DNA of 64,000 bases from an uncultured Dyadobacter sp. (lineage in GTDB: Bacteria > Bacteroidota > Bacteroidia > Cytophagales > Spirosomataceae). Shown one piece after another: positions 45,365 through 54,028 of the stretch. The translations under genes and the position numbers were made by a program. Where the stretch lies: contig NZ_CAMLSE010000025.1 in the NCBI RefSeq assembly GCF_946482605.1, forward strand, positions 54,067-118,066. Reading direction: 5' to 3'. Every line of letters starts with the position of its first letter. The stretch's first letter is position 1. The notes under the pieces were generated by a model. That model searched no databases. It was not told the DNA's origin and worked only from the letters and a program-made list of their open reading frames with translations.

Positions 45365-46093
45365 CTAAACCGGCGCAGCCGCGTCGGCATCGAGGATAAA
45401 CTCCGCATTCATGTGGTTCTGCAATACGGTGGCCGGAAAATCTTTGGAAACAGGAAATGCCAGCGCCCGCTGGACAACCTCCGCTTTAGAAGTCCCCGAA
45501 GCAAGCAGAATAGCGGCTTTGGCTTCCAGAATATGTCTGATCCCCACGGTGAGTCCTTTCGTCAGGACCGTCGGTTGCTGAAAATACTTCTGCCCTACTT
45601 CCCTGGTTATTGTTTCCAGCTCCGAAATGTGTGCATAAGTATCCCAGGGCGTTCCCGGTTCATTCAATGCCAGATGCCCGTTCATACCCACACCCAGCAC
45701 AATCAGATCCAGGCCACCCAGATCATCCAGTGCCGTGTTGACACGATCGCACTCGTCCTGCGGATTCAATGCTTTTCCGTCAAAAAATACGATTTGATTC
45801 GCGCGAAGACCTACCGGTTTCAAAAAATCCCGGTCCAGCAGGTCACGACAGCTCCCATCGTCTCCCGCTCCCATTCCGACCCACTCGTCCAGCCCGATAA
45901 AAGTGCATTGTGAAAAATCAACGCGTCCATTGTGATGAGCTGCCGCCAGCGCCTGGAACATGCCTTTCGGTGTGCTTCCGGAAGGGAAACACACTACTGC
46001 GCGGGGCTTATGGGTGAGCAGTGCAATTACCCGTTCCGCTGCTGCCAAGCTCATGGTAGCATAGTCCGGGTAGATACTGATTTTAGGAGTCAT
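45365..46093 (-). CDS. Glucosamine-6-phosphate deaminase / 6-phosphogluconolactonase-fold protein
   Basis: The 242-residue NagB-like protein has VVCFPSGSTPKGMFQAL (phosphate loop), FIGLDEWVGM with the catalytic Asp region, LIVLGVGMNGHLALNEPGTPW and LASGTSKAEVVQRAL. The NGHLALNEPG stretch favours deaminases/isomerases acting on amino-sugar phosphates (NagB or galactosamine-6-phosphate isomerase) rather than lactonases. No other amino-sugar gene is nearby. It lies upstream of metE on the same strand but is separated by about 150 bases and a promoter element. Confidence 0.87.
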   Translation of the reverse strand: MTPKISIYPDYATMSLAAAERVIALLTHKPRAVVCFPSGSTPKGMFQALAAAHHNGRVDFSQCTFIGLDEWVGMGAGDDGSCRDLLDRDFLKPVGLRANQIVFFDGKALNPQDECDRVNTALDDLGGLDLIVLGVGMNGHLALNEPGTPWDTYAHISELETITREVGQKYFQQPTVLTKGLTVGIRHILEAKAAILLASGTSKAEVVQRALAFPVSKDFPATVLQNHMNAEFILDADAAAPV

Positions 46094-46248
46094 ATAAAAG
46101 GCGGTTTTCGGGATCAGGTCGCTCCAATCTAACCATTCTTTTGTCGTAGTTTAACATTTGTCCTTAAAAAACACCAAAAACTGCAAGCCCGCCCCTAACT
46201 TTACCGCATAGTACGCATTGTTCAATTACCTTATCATTCTACTTAAAA

Positions 46249-47649
46249 ATGGAATACCGTATAGAAAAAGACACCATGGGCGAAGTGCAGGTCCCTGCCC
46301 ATGTATACTGGGGTGCCCAGACGCAACGCTCGATCCAGAACTTCCCTATTGCCCAGGATATCAACAAGATGCCTAAGGAAATTATCAAGGCATTTGCATA
46401 CCTGAAAAAAGCGGCAGCCATCACCAATTACGAAGCAGGTACGCTGGCAAAGGAGAAAAGTGATCTCATCGGGCAAGTATGCGACGAAATCCTGACCGGC
46501 AAGCTCGACGACCAGTTTCCGCTCGTGGTATGGCAAACCGGCTCCGGAACGCAATCCAACATGAACTGCAACGAAGTGATCGCCTACCGCGGACACGTAT
46601 TGCAAGGCGGTGACCTGGCCGACAAAGCCAAGTTCCTCCACCCGAACGACGATGTCAACAAATCGCAGTCGTCCAACGATACTTATCCGACCGCGATGCA
46701 CATCGCAGCCTACAAAATCCTGGTGGATGTAACGATCCCTGGCATTACCAAGCTGCGCGATACATTGAAAGCGAAAGCGGAAGCATTCAAAAATGTGGTC
46801 AAAATCGGCCGTACGCATTTCATGGATGCAACACCACTGACATTGGGGCAGGAGTTTTCGGGCTATGCTTCCCAGCTGGATCACGGCTTGAAAGCGATCC
46901 ACAACACCCTCGCACACCTATCCGAGCTCGCATTGGGCGGAACAGCAGTAGGAACGGGCATTAATACCCCTCCCGGCTACTCCGAGAACGTGGCGAGGCA
47001 CATCGCCGCACTCACCGAGCTGCCATTTATCACCGCTGAAAATAAATTCGAAGCGCTGGCGGCCCACGACGCGATCGTTGAAGCCCACGGCGCATTGAAG
47101 ACGGTAGCCGTAAGCCTGATGAAAATTGGTAACGACATTCGTATGCTTTCATCGGGACCACGCTCAGGCATTGGCGAAATCCACATTCCCGATAATGAAC
47201 CGGGTAGCTCCATTATGCCGGGCAAGGTCAACCCAACGCAATGCGAAGCGATGACCATGGTAGCAGCGCAGGTAATGGGTAACGACGTAGCAATCAGCAT
47301 CGGCGGCTCCAACGGCCATTTCGAACTGAATGTGTTCAAGCCTTTGATGGCATACAACTTCCTGCATTCGGCACGTTTGATCGGCGATGTTTGCGTTTCA
47401 TTCAATGATAACTGCGCAGTCGGCATCGAACCGCTTCATGAGAATATCAAAAAGCATGTGAACAATTCGCTGATGCTCGTAACTGCTTTGAATACCAAAA
47501 TCGGTTATTACAAAGCGGCCGAAATCGCGCAAACTGCGCATAAAAACGGCTCTACCCTGAAAGAAACAGCCGTGGCACTCGGTTACCTGACTCCCGAAGA
47601 GTTCGACGCGTGGGTAAAACCGGAAGCTATGGTAGGAGAGATTAAGTAA
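46249..47649 (+). CDS. fumC: Class II fumarate hydratase
   Basis: FumC interconverts fumarate and malate in the citric acid cycle. The 466-residue protein shows [84 protein letters not shown] and the fumarase signature [13 protein letters not shown]. The distinctive [16 protein letters not shown] and GSGTQSNMN favour fumarase over argininosuccinate lyase or aspartase. A hairpin terminator follows, so it is probably monocistronic. Confidence 0.96.
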   Translation: MEYRIEKDTMGEVQVPAHVYWGAQTQRSIQNFPIAQDINKMPKEIIKAFAYLKKAAAITNYEAGTLAKEKSDLIGQVCDEILTGKLDDQFPLVVWQTGSGTQSNMNCNEVIAYRGHVLQGGDLADKAKFLHPNDDVNKSQSSNDTYPTAMHIAAYKILVDVTIPGITKLRDTLKAKAEAFKNVVKIGRTHFMDATPLTLGQEFSGYASQLDHGLKAIHNTLAHLSELALGGTAVGTGINTPPGYSENVARHIAALTELPFITAENKFEALAAHDAIVEAHGALKTVAVSLMKIGNDIRMLSSGPRSGIGEIHIPDNEPGSSIMPGKVNPTQCEAMTMVAAQVMGNDVAISIGGSNGHFELNVFKPLMAYNFLHSARLIGDVCVSFNDNCAVGIEPLHENIKKHVNNSLMLVTALNTKIGYYKAAEIAQTAHKNGSTLKETAVALGYLTPEEFDAWVKPEAMVGEIK

Positions 47650-47673
47650 TGGATACACAATCTTTATAACCTG

Positions 47674-47710
47674 GTAAATGCTCTGCGGCGACGTAGAGCA
47701 TTTACTTTTA
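47674..47710 (+). terminator. fumC terminator
   Basis: A perfect 11-bp stem (gtaaatgctct / agagcatttac) with a 10-base loop is followed by tttta. Confidence 0.85.
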
Positions 47711-47723
47711 AACATCGGCCGTC

Positions 47724-48242
47724 ATGAACATTAAAAATGAACTGCTGGCAGATCCCTATCAATCCAAACGCAAGGCAACCGAGGTCGCCCGTTACGCTTG
47801 CACTGCTCCGGAAGCATTCAGAGAGCTGATGCATAGTTTCCTCTCCGACGAGCCCCGTCTCGCCCAGCGCGCCGCGTATAGCGTCAGCATTGCGGCCCAC
47901 GCTCATCCTGTGCTGATCGAGCCGTATATCGGCGTACTGATCAGCCAGCTAAAACGTACCGATATTCACTACGCGGTGATACGGAACAGCGCCCGTATTC
48001 TGCAAGACTCGCACATCCCCGACGAATTCCATGGCGAACTGATGGATGTAAGCTTTGAATTAATCCAGAATCGGTCGGTCCCGATCGCGATCCGGGCATT
48101 CTGTCTTACTATTCTTTACAACCTGTCGGGTATATATCCCGAGATCAGGCAAGAACTGCGGGTAATCATCGAGGAATTAATGGATTACGAGAAACCCGCA
48201 TTCCGGTCGAGAGGAAAGAAAATCCTGATGCTGATTCAGTAA
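47724..48242 (+). CDS. Helical-repeat (HEAT/ARM-like) protein of unknown function
   Basis: The 172-residue all-helical protein has a repeat-like pattern (RKATEVARYACTAPEAFRELMHSF; RLAQRAAYSVSIAAHAHPVLIEPYIGVLISQL; HYAVIRNSARILQDSHIPDEFHGELMDVSF) typical of HEAT/armadillo-type proteins. It has no signal peptide, so it is cytosolic. No catalytic residues stand out; it may be a binding platform. The gene starts just after the fumC terminator and is followed by the galactose operon on the same strand after 149 bases. Confidence 0.78.
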   Translation: MNIKNELLADPYQSKRKATEVARYACTAPEAFRELMHSFLSDEPRLAQRAAYSVSIAAHAHPVLIEPYIGVLISQLKRTDIHYAVIRNSARILQDSHIPDEFHGELMDVSFELIQNRSVPIAIRAFCLTILYNLSGIYPEIRQELRVIIEELMDYEKPAFRSRGKKILMLIQ

Positions 48243-48391
48243 CCGGGCGCACGATCGAATCGTTTTGAGAAAACTTGGCCCCCTATGCAGGCAACCGGCA
48301 CGGCTTTGGACAAAAGCGGCATTTCGCCGTCCCGTGCAGGGAAAATCCAGCTATTTCGTCTTACCTTGCTTCTTTAAAACAAAAACTATCA

Positions 48392-49333
48392 ATGATTATA
48401 TACTGCCATTCCTTACTCGACGAAACGCTCAATGCGAAACTGAGCGAAGCCTTATCGCCCCGGCACCTGATTCATTTCCGTACGGAGGAAACCAGTAATG
48501 AAGAGCTAAAATCTTGGTTTTCAAGCGCCAATTACATACTGGGCAACCCACCTGTGGCCTGGTTTGAGCAAACTCCCCCCCAATTACAATTCTGGCAACT
48601 CGACTCCGCCGGATTTGACCAATATTCCTCGGTGCCGCTGCCGGACCATATCCGTGCCGCCAACATGGGTGACTGGTTCGCACGCCCCTGCGCGGAGTCC
48701 ATTGTAGGAGGCATTCTGGCATTATACCGCGGTCTGGACCGGCTTACACTTCTTAAGCAAAAAACGGAATGGATCGGAACGCCACTCAGGGCTGAACTTA
48801 AAATTATGTACAGGCAGAATGTGATCGTGCTGGGTGCCGGAACAATCGGACAATCTGTGAATGCAATCCTGAAAGGCCTGGGCTGCACTACGCACCTGAT
48901 GGCCCGCACTTCGCAGGAAGCGGATCTCCGCAGCAAGGAGGATCTTTTCAACGAGCTACCTCATGCCGACCTGGTCATTAACACATTACCGGGCACTGCG
49001 CATTATTTTGTCAATGCCGAATTCCTTTCGGCAATGAAGGACCAGAGCGTATATGCCAGCGTGGGACGCGGAAGCACAACCGATGAAGAGGCATTGATCA
49101 ATGCATTGCAATCGGGCAAGCTGGACGGTGCGGTGTTGGATGTGACCGAAATAGAGCCATTGTCGGCGGACAGTCCGCTTTGGAAAATGGATAACGTGAT
49201 CCTCACCCAGCATACCGGCGGCGGGCACAAAAATGAGCATATGGGTAAAGTAGATTTATTTCTCAACAACATTTTTGCAATGGAAAACGGCGGCGCCATC
49301 GCCAATGAAGTGACCCTTGTAAAAGGCTATTAA
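48392..49333 (+). CDS. D-2-hydroxyacid dehydrogenase, NAD(P)-dependent
   Basis: The 313-residue protein has the Rossmann motif NVIVLGAGTIGQSVNA. The catalytic set follows: Arg in ASVGRGSTTDEEAL, Glu in VTEIEPLSADSPLW and His in ILTQHTGGGHKNE. It reduces a 2-keto acid or oxidises a D-2-hydroxyacid; the substrate is unknown. ATG 48392 is chosen because MIIYCHSLLDETLNAKL is a normal family start, while the extension to 48275 is not protein-like. It lies 16 bases before galK and is likely co-transcribed with it. Confidence 0.87.
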   Translation: MIIYCHSLLDETLNAKLSEALSPRHLIHFRTEETSNEELKSWFSSANYILGNPPVAWFEQTPPQLQFWQLDSAGFDQYSSVPLPDHIRAANMGDWFARPCAESIVGGILALYRGLDRLTLLKQKTEWIGTPLRAELKIMYRQNVIVLGAGTIGQSVNAILKGLGCTTHLMARTSQEADLRSKEDLFNELPHADLVINTLPGTAHYFVNAEFLSAMKDQSVYASVGRGSTTDEEALINALQSGKLDGAVLDVTEIEPLSADSPLWKMDNVILTQHTGGGHKNEHMGKVDLFLNNIFAMENGGAIANEVTLVKGY

Positions 49334-49349
49334 TAACCGGAACTGAAAA

Positions 49350-50537
49350 ATGCTGACAACAGAAACAGATATCGCAGAGGGTATCCAGGATAAATATTTC
49401 TTAAAATTCGGTACGGGCACCCGCGAGCAGGTACGGGTCTTCCGCTCACCGGGAAGGATTAATCTCATCGGAGAGCACACCGACTATAACAATGGCTTTG
49501 TGTTGCCTGCCAGCGTTGATAAGGCGGTGTACTTCGTCATCGCTCCCCGCGAAGACGAGCAGGTGATCCTTTATGCAGCCGATCTCGACCAGACTTACTC
49601 CTTTGCATTGGACGACCTTTCCAAACCCGAAAAATCCTGGCCGCATTACCAGATTGGGATTGTGGAGCAAATCCAGAAGCGGGGACTGCATATCGGTGGT
49701 TTTCAGGCTGCATTCGGCGGTAATGTGCCGGTGGGCGCCGGGCTTTCCTCATCGGCTGCACTGGAATGCTGCCTGCTATTTGCATTGAACGAAATATACG
49801 GACTCAACCTCGATCGTTTCAGCATCGTCAAAATGTCCCAGAAGGCTGAAAACGAATATGTAGGTGTGCAATGCGGTATCATGGACCAGTTTGCATCGGC
49901 TTTTGGAAAAGAAGAGTCGGTAATCCGCCTCGACTGCCGCTCTCTGGAATATGAGTACTTCCCATTTCCGATGGACGATTACCTGATCGTCCTTTGCGAT
50001 ACCAGCGTAAAACATTCCCTGGCCAGCTCCGAGTACAACACCCGTCGCCTGGAATGCGAAAAAGGCACCGCCATTTTGCAGCAATATGATCCCCGGGTGT
50101 TGAGCCTCCGGGATGCTACGCCGGCACTGGTAGAAGCACACAAAACCGAAATGGGGGATGTCGTATACCGTCGCTGCAAGTTTATGACCGAGGAAATCCA
50201 GCGTGTGCAGGATGCCTGTGAATTGCTGGTTCAAGGAAATCTGCCCGATTTTGGTAAAAAAATGTATGAAACCCATTTCGGTTTACAAAATGAATACGAG
50301 GTGAGCTGTCCTGAGCTTGACTTTCTGGTAGCACAAACCCTGGACGACGAATCCGTCCTGGGCGCGCGGATGATGGGCGGTGGTTTTGGCGGCTGCACGA
50401 TCAATTTGGTGAGAAAAGAGTCGGTCGAAGCTTTTGAGATAAAAATGAAGCAAGCTTACCAGGATCAATACCAGATAGACCTGCCTTGTTACCGGGTGAA
50501 AATCACGGACGGAACCGAGGAAGTCGCTTTGGCATAA
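49350..50537 (+). CDS. galK: Galactokinase
   Basis: GalK phosphorylates alpha-D-galactose at C1 as the first step of the Leloir pathway. GHMP-kinase motifs are complete in 395 residues: the galactokinase signature FRSPGRINLIGEHTDYNNGFVLP, the ATP-binding VPVGAGLSSSAALECC, and GARMMGGGFGGCTINLV near the C-terminus. It is followed after 34 bases by an aldose 1-epimerase, giving a short galactose operon with the hydroxyacid dehydrogenase in front. No galT or galE is in the window. Confidence 0.96.
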   Translation: MLTTETDIAEGIQDKYFLKFGTGTREQVRVFRSPGRINLIGEHTDYNNGFVLPASVDKAVYFVIAPREDEQVILYAADLDQTYSFALDDLSKPEKSWPHYQIGIVEQIQKRGLHIGGFQAAFGGNVPVGAGLSSSAALECCLLFALNEIYGLNLDRFSIVKMSQKAENEYVGVQCGIMDQFASAFGKEESVIRLDCRSLEYEYFPFPMDDYLIVLCDTSVKHSLASSEYNTRRLECEKGTAILQQYDPRVLSLRDATPALVEAHKTEMGDVVYRRCKFMTEEIQRVQDACELLVQGNLPDFGKKMYETHFGLQNEYEVSCPELDFLVAQTLDDESVLGARMMGGGFGGCTINLVRKESVEAFEIKMKQAYQDQYQIDLPCYRVKITDGTEEVALA

Positions 50538-50571
50538 CCTGACCACCTATACAAACTCTTAACCTTTGATC

Positions 50572-51714
50572 ATGAGACGAATCCCTTTTTTACTCACCGC
50601 ACTGACCGGACTATTCCTTTTCAGCTGCTCGAAAACCAAGAATGAAGAAAAAATGATCAGTACTATTTCCAAAGAGGCATTTGGCCAACTTCCCGATGGC
50701 CAGACCGCTGACCTGTACACGCTTACCAATGCCAACGGTATGACCGTCAACATTACCAACTATGGCGGGATCGTCACCAAGCTCACAGCACCCGATAAGA
50801 AGGGCGAATGGGCGGATGTGGTTCTCGGTTTCGATTCACTGGCTCCCTACCTGAGCGGGCATCCGTTCTTTGGTGCCCTCGTAGGCCGCTACGGTAACCG
50901 CATTGCGAAAGGCAAATTCAAACTGGATGGGCAGGAGTACTCACTGGCCATCAACAACGGTCCCAATGCATTGCATGGCGGAACCAAAGGTTTTGACAAA
51001 GTGCTCTGGAAAGCGACCGAGATCAAAGGAGACTCGACGACCGGCTTGCAGCTTGAATACACCAGCAAAGACATGGAAGAAGGCTACCCTGGAAACCTGA
51101 CGGTAAAAGTGGTTTACACATTGGATAACGACAATGCATTGACAATCGATTATACCGCCAGCACCGACAAGGCCACTGTTATCAACCTGACCAACCACTC
51201 CTACTTCAACCTGACCGGGCTGAAAAGGGACATTCTGGATCACGAAGTCACCATCCTCTCCGACAGCATTGTGCCTGTCGATACCACCCTGATACCAACC
51301 GGCAAGCTGCGGGCGGTGGAAGGAACGCCTTTCGACTTCCGGAAAGCCACCAAAGTCGGAGCGGGCATCGACAAAACGGAAGATGAGCAGATCAAAGCCG
51401 GGGGTGGTTATGACCATTGCTGGGTCATCAAGCGCAGCGAACCGGGGCTGATACCGTTTGCAACCGTGAAAGATCCTGAAAGCGGCCGCGTCATGGAGGT
51501 ATTCACGACCGAACCAGGCGTCCAGTTCTATACCGGCAATTTCCTTGACGGCAAACTCACCGGTAAAAACGCAACCTATTCGAAACGCTTCGGCCTTTGC
51601 CTCGAAACCGAGCATTACCCCGATTCACCGAATCAGCCACAATTCCCGACCACGACATTGAAGCCGGGAGAAACTTATCATACGACGACTAAGTACCGGT
51701 TCTCGGCGAAGTAA
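50572..51714 (+). CDS. galM: Lipoprotein aldose 1-epimerase (mutarotase)
   Basis: GalM interconverts alpha- and beta-galactose or glucose. The 380-residue protein has a lipoprotein signal (MRRIPFLLTALTGLFLFSC), so it acts outside the cytoplasm, unlike most GalM enzymes. Motifs are NYGGIVTKLTAPDKKG, GRYGNRIAKGKF, NALHGGTKGFDKVLW, NLTNHSYFNL (catalytic His region), GGGYDHCWVI and LCLETEHYPDSPNQPQFP with the catalytic Glu. It ends the operon; a strong terminator follows. ATG 50572 is preferred over a TTG at 50566. Confidence 0.94.
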   Translation: MRRIPFLLTALTGLFLFSCSKTKNEEKMISTISKEAFGQLPDGQTADLYTLTNANGMTVNITNYGGIVTKLTAPDKKGEWADVVLGFDSLAPYLSGHPFFGALVGRYGNRIAKGKFKLDGQEYSLAINNGPNALHGGTKGFDKVLWKATEIKGDSTTGLQLEYTSKDMEEGYPGNLTVKVVYTLDNDNALTIDYTASTDKATVINLTNHSYFNLTGLKRDILDHEVTILSDSIVPVDTTLIPTGKLRAVEGTPFDFRKATKVGAGIDKTEDEQIKAGGGYDHCWVIKRSEPGLIPFATVKDPESGRVMEVFTTEPGVQFYTGNFLDGKLTGKNATYSKRFGLCLETEHYPDSPNQPQFPTTTLKPGETYHTTTKYRFSAK

Positions 51715-51731
51715 GTCTCGGACTCAACGTA

Positions 51732-51784
51732 AAAAAGGACAGACAGTGCACCCGGATACCGGCACTGTCTGTCCTTTTTGTTTT
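51732..51784 (+). terminator. Terminator of the galactose operon
   Basis: A perfect 18-bp stem (51732-51749 with 51762-51779) with a 12-base loop ends in a T run. It begins 17 bases after the galM stop. Confidence 0.93.
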
Positions 51785-51829
51785 AAAACTTTTCGCTAGT
51801 TTTGATAAATACACTCATCACCACACGCT

Positions 51830-52132
51830 ATGCCTAAAATCCTCGAATACTTCGGAATGGTATTTTATTTCTATTCCAATGAACATCTACCGATTCACAT
51901 CCACGTTTCTTACGGCGATTATGAAAGTATTTTTGAGATTGTTTTTGATAACGGTCTGTTGATATCGGTAGAAAATCGTAAATCTGCCGGGAAAGAACCA
52001 CTACCTTTGCCGCAGCAACGAGAAGCGAACAAAGTGGTGGAAGCTTATGCGCAGAAAATCGTGGACAGTTGGACCGATTTCTTTGTTTTGAGAAAAAAGA
52101 TTAAAAGTTTGAAGATCAACAAAAGGTTATAA
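51830..52132 (+). CDS. DUF4160-family protein
   Basis: The 100-residue protein matches the DUF4160 pattern: MPKILEYFGMVFYFYSNEH, PIHIHVSYGDYESIFEI and the polar helix EANKVVEAYAQKIVDSW. It is followed after 8 bases by a DUF2442 gene, an arrangement seen in many bacteria and suspected of being a toxin-antitoxin-like pair. No nuclease motif is seen, and the role is unproven. It begins a new transcript after the galactose terminator. Confidence 0.87.
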   Translation: MPKILEYFGMVFYFYSNEHLPIHIHVSYGDYESIFEIVFDNGLLISVENRKSAGKEPLPLPQQREANKVVEAYAQKIVDSWTDFFVLRKKIKSLKINKRL

Positions 52133-52140
52133 GCCAGGTC

Positions 52141-52383
52141 ATGAAGGTAGTGGGCGCTAAATACTTGTCTGATTATAAGATCTTAATCAACTTTTCGGAT
52201 CACACGTCACGAGCGGTGGATTTTGCCGATTTCCTGTTAAATAACTTTCATCCGCAGTACGACAAGTACAAACAGCTCACCCATTTCAGAAGATTCAAGA
52301 TTGAAAACGGCAACATTGTGTGGGGCAACGATTGGGATTTGATTTTCCCGGTCGACCAACTACATGCGGGCTTAATCAAATAG
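52141..52383 (+). CDS. DUF2442-family protein
   Basis: The 80-residue protein matches DUF2442: YKILINFSDHTSRAVDFADFL, LTHFRRFKIENGNIVWGNDWDLIFPVDQLH. It lies 8 bases after its usual partner, a DUF4160 gene. A helix-turn-helix tail found in some DUF2442 proteins is missing here, so self-regulation is not evident. The function is unknown. Confidence 0.87.
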   Translation: MKVVGAKYLSDYKILINFSDHTSRAVDFADFLLNNFHPQYDKYKQLTHFRRFKIENGNIVWGNDWDLIFPVDQLHAGLIK

Positions 52384-52410
52384 TTTACAGAAGTTTCAAA
52401 GAATAAGACA

Positions 52411-53034
52411 ATGCTTACCAAAACCGTAAAAATCAGCAATGTTACCAACCTTTCCGATGCGCGCTACTGCGCCGGCATGGGTGTTGAAATGCTTGGTTTT
52501 TCTATTGACGAAGACTCACCCAATTACATATCTCCGAAAAAGTTTGAAGATATCTGCTCGTGGCTGGCTGGTGTCACACTCGTGGCCGAGACCGCCAAAA
52601 CAGATCCGGATGCGATCCTGAACGCACTCGCCGGATATCCTGTACATGCCGTACAGGTTAATGACCCCGGACTGCTGAGTTATCTTCGTGCAGAGCTGAA
52701 CCTGCCATTGCTGATGCGCGTCAGTGTAGACCTTTACGATGCTGAGGAAATCATTCCGATTCTAAGCCGCTACGAGGGAGAAGTCACTCATTTCCTGCTG
52801 GAAAGTGACGAAAATGCTGAACTGTCCGAGGCCTGGATGCAGGTTTTGAGCAAAATAGATCCGGAATATCCTGTCCTCATCGGGTTTGGTCTCGATAATG
52901 AATTCACCGTTTCAGCCCTGACCGAGCTTTTCCCGCATATGGGTATCGCGTTGCGCGGAAGCGAAGAAATCCGGCCCGGTTACAAGGATTTCGGCTCCAT
53001 GATGGACATTCTGGAAGCATTGGAAGAGCAATAA
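52411..53034 (+). CDS. TrpF-like protein lacking the catalytic residues
   Basis: The 207-residue protein has the TIM-barrel outline of phosphoribosylanthranilate isomerase: NLSDARYCAGMGVEMLGFSI, SPNYISPKKFEDI, VHAVQVND and the C-terminal EEIRPGYKDFGSM. In active TrpF the start reads KICG with a catalytic Cys and the middle FLLDS with a catalytic Asp. Here these read KISN and FLLES, and the GGTG turn is absent. It is therefore probably not an active tryptophan enzyme. No other trp gene is nearby. It follows the DUF4160/DUF2442 pair and precedes the PspC operon, which has its own promoter. Confidence 0.8.
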   Translation: MLTKTVKISNVTNLSDARYCAGMGVEMLGFSIDEDSPNYISPKKFEDICSWLAGVTLVAETAKTDPDAILNALAGYPVHAVQVNDPGLLSYLRAELNLPLLMRVSVDLYDAEEIIPILSRYEGEVTHFLLESDENAELSEAWMQVLSKIDPEYPVLIGFGLDNEFTVSALTELFPHMGIALRGSEEIRPGYKDFGSMMDILEALEEQ

Positions 53035-53115
53035 CCTCGGTTTACATCCATTTTAAACACATTCTCCTCGAAAATATCCGTTTAACACGCCCTTTCGCCG
53101 ATAATAATTTTCCGG

Positions 53116-53147
53116 TTTACAGTATCTTGCATTACCTACTACCTTTG
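53116..53147 (+). promoter_or_regulatory. Promoter of the PspC/Lia-like operon
   Basis: TTTA (53116-53119), a 20-base spacer and TACCTTTG (53140-53147) fit the Bacteroidota promoter pattern. The -7 element ends 25 bases before the first ATG. Confidence 0.5.
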
Positions 53148-53172
53148 ATTACAAATAAACGCTAAACTAATC

Positions 53173-53796
53173 ATGGAAAAGAAATTGCATCGTATCCCAG
53201 ACAGGGCAGTTTTTGGTGGAGTTGCATCCGGAATCGCTCAGTATCTGCAAATTGACGTGGTCATCGTCCGCGTACTTTTTGTTGTAATGCTGCTGCCGAT
53301 ACTGCCGCCGGGGTTCGGTTTGACAGGACTTTTATATATTATTCTTTGGGCTGTTCTACCGACCGGGCCTGCTGAGGATGTTTACACTACTGAAAGTGCA
53401 TTCGGTTCCGTGTTTACAAAATCGTCCGACCCGGCATCCGATAAAAAGAGATCCGATCAGACGATGATCATCCTGGGTGGTGTACTGATCGCTTTTGGTG
53501 CGATCATGCTTATCGATGACTTCCCGATCTGGTATCAGTTCAAAAAATATTTCTGGCCGATCGTTTTCATTGGTATCGGTGCATTCCTGATCCTGCGGCA
53601 ACGAGCTAAGGAACAGGAAAACAAATCAACGGTATACCCCACCACGCCTCCGCCGCCGGAACCCGTAGATCCCGGACCCGATCCGCAACCTTATACACCG
53701 TTTTCGCCTGCGTCTTCACCTGAAACGCATTTCCCAGAAGATCCGGAACTGAAAAAGCCCGACAGCGGGGACGACGATATCATCAAGGTTAACTAG
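53173..53796 (+). CDS. PspC-domain membrane protein
   Basis: The 207-residue protein starts with the PspC domain (KLHRIPDRAVFGGVASGIAQYLQIDVVIVRVLFVVMLL). A second membrane region is of the LiaI/DUF5668 kind (MIILGGVLIAFGAIMLID; YFWPIVFIGIGAFLILRQ). A proline-rich polar tail (TTPPPPEPVDPGPDPQP) ends it. PspC senses envelope stress in phage-shock systems, but no PspA or PspB lies here. It heads a three-gene operon with two LiaI/LiaF-like genes. Confidence 0.88.
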   Translation: MEKKLHRIPDRAVFGGVASGIAQYLQIDVVIVRVLFVVMLLPILPPGFGLTGLLYIILWAVLPTGPAEDVYTTESAFGSVFTKSSDPASDKKRSDQTMIILGGVLIAFGAIMLIDDFPIWYQFKKYFWPIVFIGIGAFLILRQRAKEQENKSTVYPTTPPPPEPVDPGPDPQPYTPFSPASSPETHFPEDPELKKPDSGDDDIIKVN

Positions 53797-53838
53797 GGTT
53801 CATTGCACCTTCCGATTTCACATTTAAACAAAACAGCC

Positions 53839-54024
53839 ATGAATTTCAGAAACATTTTCTGGGGAGTTATCCTCATAATCACCGGATCATTATTTCTGGT
53901 GGAAGAACTCACAGATTTCGATTTCGGCCGGTTTTTCTGGCCCATTATCCTCATCACAACCGGCGGTCTGCTACTGTTACGCAACTTCCTGAATTCTGAT
54001 AATACTAACCGATCAAACATTTAA
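53839..54024 (+). CDS. Small LiaI-like membrane protein
   Basis: The 61-residue product has two transmembrane segments (IFWGVILIITGSLFLV; FFWPIILITTGGLLLL) with the sequence style of LiaI/DUF5668 modules, nearly the same as the second half of the upstream PspC protein and the start of the next one. It lies 42 bases after the PspC gene and 4 bases before the LiaF-like gene. ATG 53839 gives the intact first helix. Confidence 0.8.
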   Translation: MNFRNIFWGVILIITGSLFLVEELTDFDFGRFFWPIILITTGGLLLLRNFLNSDNTNRSNI

Positions 54025-54028
54025 GATC

